Below are positions 61,477 to 64,000 of a DNA stretch of 64,000 nucleotides, piece by piece. The notes beneath the pieces are model-generated. The model made no database searches. It was not told the origin of the DNA and was given only the letters and a program-made list of their open reading frames with translations. Position numbers and translations under genes: made by a program. Source of the DNA: Sphingobacteriales bacterium (GTDB taxonomy: Bacteria; Bacteroidota; Bacteroidia; UKL13-3); NCBI GenBank assembly GCA_021299635.1, contig JAJTFA010000001.1, positions 62,001 to 126,000 of the forward strand, in the 5' to 3' direction. Numbering within the stretch: the stretch's first letter is position 1; the number at the start of each line of letters is the position of its first letter.

Positions 61477-62223
61477 CTACCTACCGGTTGATTTTATTGG
61501 AACCAGCTTAATAATACCAATTCGGTTCATTAATTTAATAATCGGATATACCGGGTCAATCTCCCACCATTTGGCTGCAAAGTTTGGCCTGGCACCGGCA
61601 TGGTGATGATTGTTTTGAAACAGCTCACCCAACATCAGAAAGTCAAATATCAACGTGTTTTTAGACTGGTCTTTTTCATTAAAATTCCTGTAACCGTATT
61701 TATGACCTGCCCAGTTTACAATAGCGCCATGCACAGGTCCCATTAAAAAATGAACGGGCAACAATAAATACATCCACCAGTATTGGGCAAATACCACATA
61801 AAATGCAATGTATAAGCCTGCAAAGAATAATCTGGACATCCAGCTGTCGGCAATTCTATCTACTGCAGGATAAGTTGGATAACCTTTAAGGAATTTTTCT
61901 TCAACCTCAGCAGTTCCGTGAAGTACGCCATTATATACTTTGCGTGTATGCCACATCATGCTAAAAACTTCTTTGAAAAAATGTGGCGTGTGCGGATCTT
62001 TTTCAGTATCACTGTAAGCATGGTGCATGCGGTGAAGAATAGCATAAGCACGCGCATTCAGATAGGACGAGCCCTGAGTAACCCAAGAATAAATGTACCA
62101 GAATTTTTCCCAGAAGGGCGACATGGTAAACATTTTATGTGCAGCATAACGGTGTAGGTAAAAGGTTTGGCCAAATAAGGAAAGATACCAGTGGCCTGTA
62201 AAGAATAATAAGATTGCCATCAA
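61477..62223 (-). CDS. Acyl-CoA/acyl-lipid fatty acid desaturase
   Basis: 248 residues of a membrane di-iron desaturase. The three His boxes are HRYAAH (about 25-30), HRMHH (about 65-69) and ENNHHH-like NNHHHAGARPNFA (about 206-218), with membrane helices between. It inserts a double bond into acyl chains at the membrane. At 248 residues it is shorter than many (about 300), but all boxes are intact. Downstream ftsK is convergent. Confidence 0.85.
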   Translation of the reverse strand: MMAILLFFTGHWYLSLFGQTFYLHRYAAHKMFTMSPFWEKFWYIYSWVTQGSSYLNARAYAILHRMHHAYSDTEKDPHTPHFFKEVFSMMWHTRKVYNGVLHGTAEVEEKFLKGYPTYPAVDRIADSWMSRLFFAGLYIAFYVVFAQYWWMYLLLPVHFLMGPVHGAIVNWAGHKYGYRNFNEKDQSKNTLIFDFLMLGELFQNNHHHAGARPNFAAKWWEIDPVYPIIKLMNRIGIIKLVPIKSTGR

Positions 62224-62273
62224 TGTTAATAATTATGCAAATGTATAACTATTCAGTTGATATCTGATATTAA

Positions 62274-62594
62274 TTATTCTTCCGCCTTTCTGTGCTCCGC
62301 TCTTGATTTTGACTTTTCCAATTCTCTTTCAATAATCAACGATGCAAGTGCAGGCGCAATCGCTGTTGGGTTTTGCTGAGCAAATACGGCTTTAACCTTA
62401 CTTTCATTTACATCTATGCGATACAGAATATGAAGTAGTTTTTCCATTTCGTTTAACATTAGGTAAACAATACAGGCGGTTAGATTTTCCTTTAACTCAT
62501 CTGTGCTTTTAGCTTGTTCCAGTTTTTCATCGGCAAAATGTTTGGCAAGCATAATTGCTGTTGATTGAATCAATATGCCATCCTCATTCTTCAT
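62274..62594 (-). CDS. Hypothetical protein next to the M48 protease
   Basis: 106 residues, helical and charged (IQSTAIMLAKHFADEKLEQAKS, IVYLMLNEMEKLLHILYRIDV), with a basic tail. No signal peptide, membrane helix or known domain is apparent. The start overlaps the end of the M48 gene by 11 bp, so it is cotranslated and may assist the protease or the DUF898 protein. Confidence 0.7.
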   Translation of the reverse strand: MKNEDGILIQSTAIMLAKHFADEKLEQAKSTDELKENLTACIVYLMLNEMEKLLHILYRIDVNESKVKAVFAQQNPTAIAPALASLIIERELEKSKSRAEHRKAEE

Positions 62595-63663
62595 CTGCGG
62601 TGAGTGTCTTAAAATAATAAGTAAGTGAATCGTTTTTAACTACATCATATGGATTGTCTTCAATAAATGTTTCTACGTTTATTATGCGTTTATCCAGATC
62701 AGGGTGGGTAGAAACAATTTCCAATATTTCTATGTCAGACGCTTTCTTTAATTGTTCAAAAAGTGCCTTCATGCCTGATGCATTAATTCCGTTTGCTTTT
62801 AAAATTTGTAAACCATTGTTATCGGCTTCGTTTTCAAGTGTTCTGGAATAGCTAAGGCTTCGCAAATTTTCTGCATTTTGAAGTATGAGTGCGGTTGCGC
62901 CACTAAAATCTCCAATAATGATTGAAATTACCAGTGAGCCGGCAAGGCTTCTGAAAATATTGCGTGTGCTGTGTTTAAGTTGTACGTGCGAATATTCATG
63001 AGCAAGCAGTGCTGCCAGTTGCTCAGGTGTTTCCATGTCTTCCAGAATTTTACTGTATACCACAATGCTGCCTCCTGGTAATGCAAATGCATTGGGGATA
63101 TCTTGTTTTACAACAGAAATATGCACTGGATAATTTCCCTCCACCTGTATTTGTCCGAAAAACTGGTTGATAGCAATGGTTTTGGCTGTATCAACTTTCT
63201 CGTTTTTTAGGATATTTTCATATAAACTTTTACCCATTTCAATCTCATATGCCTGAGGCACGCGTTTCGCAGCAATATCAACTGCCCAGGGTAACAGATA
63301 TATGTAAATTAGTGCAATAGCTGCTACAATAGTTAACAATCCTGTTATTACCAGCATCATTCCCTGATTGGTGCGTAATCGTTTAATTAATGAGGCACCT
63401 CTGCGTGCGGTATACTCCCGATGAAATTCCTTATCGGTTATTTCCAGTTGTTCATAAGGAAACGATTCTCCGTATTGCAGTATAAGAATGGAACTGTTAA
63501 ATTCTGTTTCACGTGTTTGTGCTTTCTTCCATTCGCTTGAACTTATCATTCCGTCCGGATTGCTAAAGGTAATATGTAAACCATTTTCGGTAATACTAAT
63601 AACAACTGTTTTGGGCATGCTTGAATGCCCATCATAGTATCTGGCTTTATAAACGCTATCCAT
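62584..63663 (-). CDS. M48-family membrane metalloprotease
   Basis: 359 residues. An N-terminal cytoplasmic-like region is followed by a membrane helix (about 107-130) and an M48 (HtpX/BepA/Ste24-like) domain. The zinc site HEYSH (LLAHEYSHVQLKH) and the downstream ENEADNNG glutamate (about 285) are intact. Likely an envelope quality-control protease. The start shares one base with the upstream DUF898 stop (TAATG), a common pairing. Confidence 0.85.
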   Translation of the reverse strand: MDSVYKARYYDGHSSMPKTVVISITENGLHITFSNPDGMISSSEWKKAQTRETEFNSSILILQYGESFPYEQLEITDKEFHREYTARRGASLIKRLRTNQGMMLVITGLLTIVAAIALIYIYLLPWAVDIAAKRVPQAYEIEMGKSLYENILKNEKVDTAKTIAINQFFGQIQVEGNYPVHISVVKQDIPNAFALPGGSIVVYSKILEDMETPEQLAALLAHEYSHVQLKHSTRNIFRSLAGSLVISIIIGDFSGATALILQNAENLRSLSYSRTLENEADNNGLQILKANGINASGMKALFEQLKKASDIEILEIVSTHPDLDKRIINVETFIEDNPYDVVKNDSLTYYFKTLTADEE

Positions 63664-64000
63664 TATACAATTCCTAAATCAAAAAAATCAATCAAATCAT
63701 CTCCTGCAGCATCTTTAAATTCATCTTCTGTTTGAGCAATATTATTGAAATTAATATCAGCCGGTATTCCCATATTTCTGATGATGAAATGGGTTGTTCG
63801 TATAATAACCCAGGGTGTTGCAAGTCCTAGTGTAAAAATACTCATTAATAAGTTACTAATGATGAGCATAAAATAACCACTGCCTTTGAGTCGGCCGGTA
63901 AAATAATAGCGTTCTCCATTTTGCTCAATATAGCAATGGTTTATATAGTAATTGGTCCATTCCTCTAAATACCAGAAATAATAAATACCAAAAGTAAATA
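63663..64000 (-). CDS. DUF898 (YjgN-like) membrane protein (5' part missing)
   Basis: The reading frame is open to the right edge, giving at least 111 residues: FGIYYFWYLEEWTNYY, then YYFTGRLKGSGYFMLIISN, the characteristic DUF898 start of a membrane repeat, and a hydrophobic stretch LLMSIFTLGLATPWVI. The C-terminus is acidic (EDEFKDAAGDDLIDFF). The true N-terminus lies outside the window. Role unknown; the family commonly neighbours M48 proteases. Confidence 0.75.
   Translation of the reverse strand, partial: FTFGIYYFWYLEEWTNYYINHCYIEQNGERYYFTGRLKGSGYFMLIISNLLMSIFTLGLATPWVIIRTTHFIIRNMGIPADINFNNIAQTEDEFKDAAGDDLIDFFDLGIV

Overview
The window is a Bacteroidota chromosome segment, probably from the Chitinophagia/Sphingobacteriia side of the phylum, although rank below phylum cannot be fixed from this sequence alone. 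Evidence includes a gldA-gldF-gldG gliding-type ABC transporter, Bacteroidota-restricted domain families (DUF4340, DUF4159, BT4734-type primase domain, DUF6943), few Shine-Dalgarno sequences, a PASTA-bearing FtsI and a meso-diaminopimelate-type MurE.

Left flank (1-16732), core chromosome. A leftward dcw cluster runs mraZ, rsmH, ftsL-like, ftsI, murE, mraY, with mraY cut by the window edge. It is preceded by three 10-bp-spaced GTGGG/T boxes that look like a MraZ operator. Rightward gldA-gldF-gldG-DUF4340 follows. Then come a lipoprotein, a class III aminotransferase, a small membrane gene pair, an acetyl-CoA hydrolase/transferase family gene and mnmE.

Middle (16715-49490), an integrated genomic island. 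A 17-bp direct repeat (ttttgtatcggaaagta) lies at the 3' end of mnmE, where it encodes the CIGK end of MnmE plus most of the stop codon, and again 32.8 kb downstream. Just inside both ends are ATTTGTTGCC-type repeats that could be integrase arm sites. The left part carries an excisionase-like zinc-ribbon/HTH protein, a tyrosine integrase, an unknown gene, two small HTH genes, a primase-like gene and a PriCT_2/DUF3987 gene. I see no relaxase or conjugation gene.

The island cargo (22983-45881) is a tightly packed, one-direction defence cassette. It holds AbiEi/AbiEii toxin-antitoxin behind a palindromic operator-promoter, a WYL regulator, and a DNA-methyltransferase/specificity protein fused to a histidine-kinase core. 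Next is a receiver-cold-shock-domain protein, then type I R-M hsdM-hsdS-hsdR, a DUF5655-type PD-(D/E)XK protein, an Argonaute with a degraded PIWI active site, a 1910-residue sacsin-like GHKL ATPase and an SF1 helicase. The most unusual part is the pair at 25739-29382. The first protein has H-box, N-box and G2 features of a kinase on a DNA-modification scaffold. The next gene keeps every phospho-receiver residue and ends in a cold-shock domain. I read this as a candidate undescribed DNA-linked phosphorelay within a defence locus; function is inferred, not shown.

The right end of the island (45882-49473) has a 1-kb gene-poor stretch of large imperfect hairpins, one of them attC-like, plus a 120-bp inverted repeat, a DUF6943 gene, an unknown 268-residue gene and a thermonuclease.

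Right flank (49491-64000), core chromosome again. It holds a secreted DRGH endonuclease with two Cys/His tail motifs, a dicarboxylate/amino-acid symporter, a DUF4159 protein, dnaA, a 5'-nucleotidase split into two genes, methylmalonyl-CoA mutase large subunit, a membrane protein, ftsK, a fatty-acid desaturase, a small protein, an M48 protease and a DUF898 membrane protein cut by the right edge. No tRNA, rRNA, CRISPR array or IS element was recognised.
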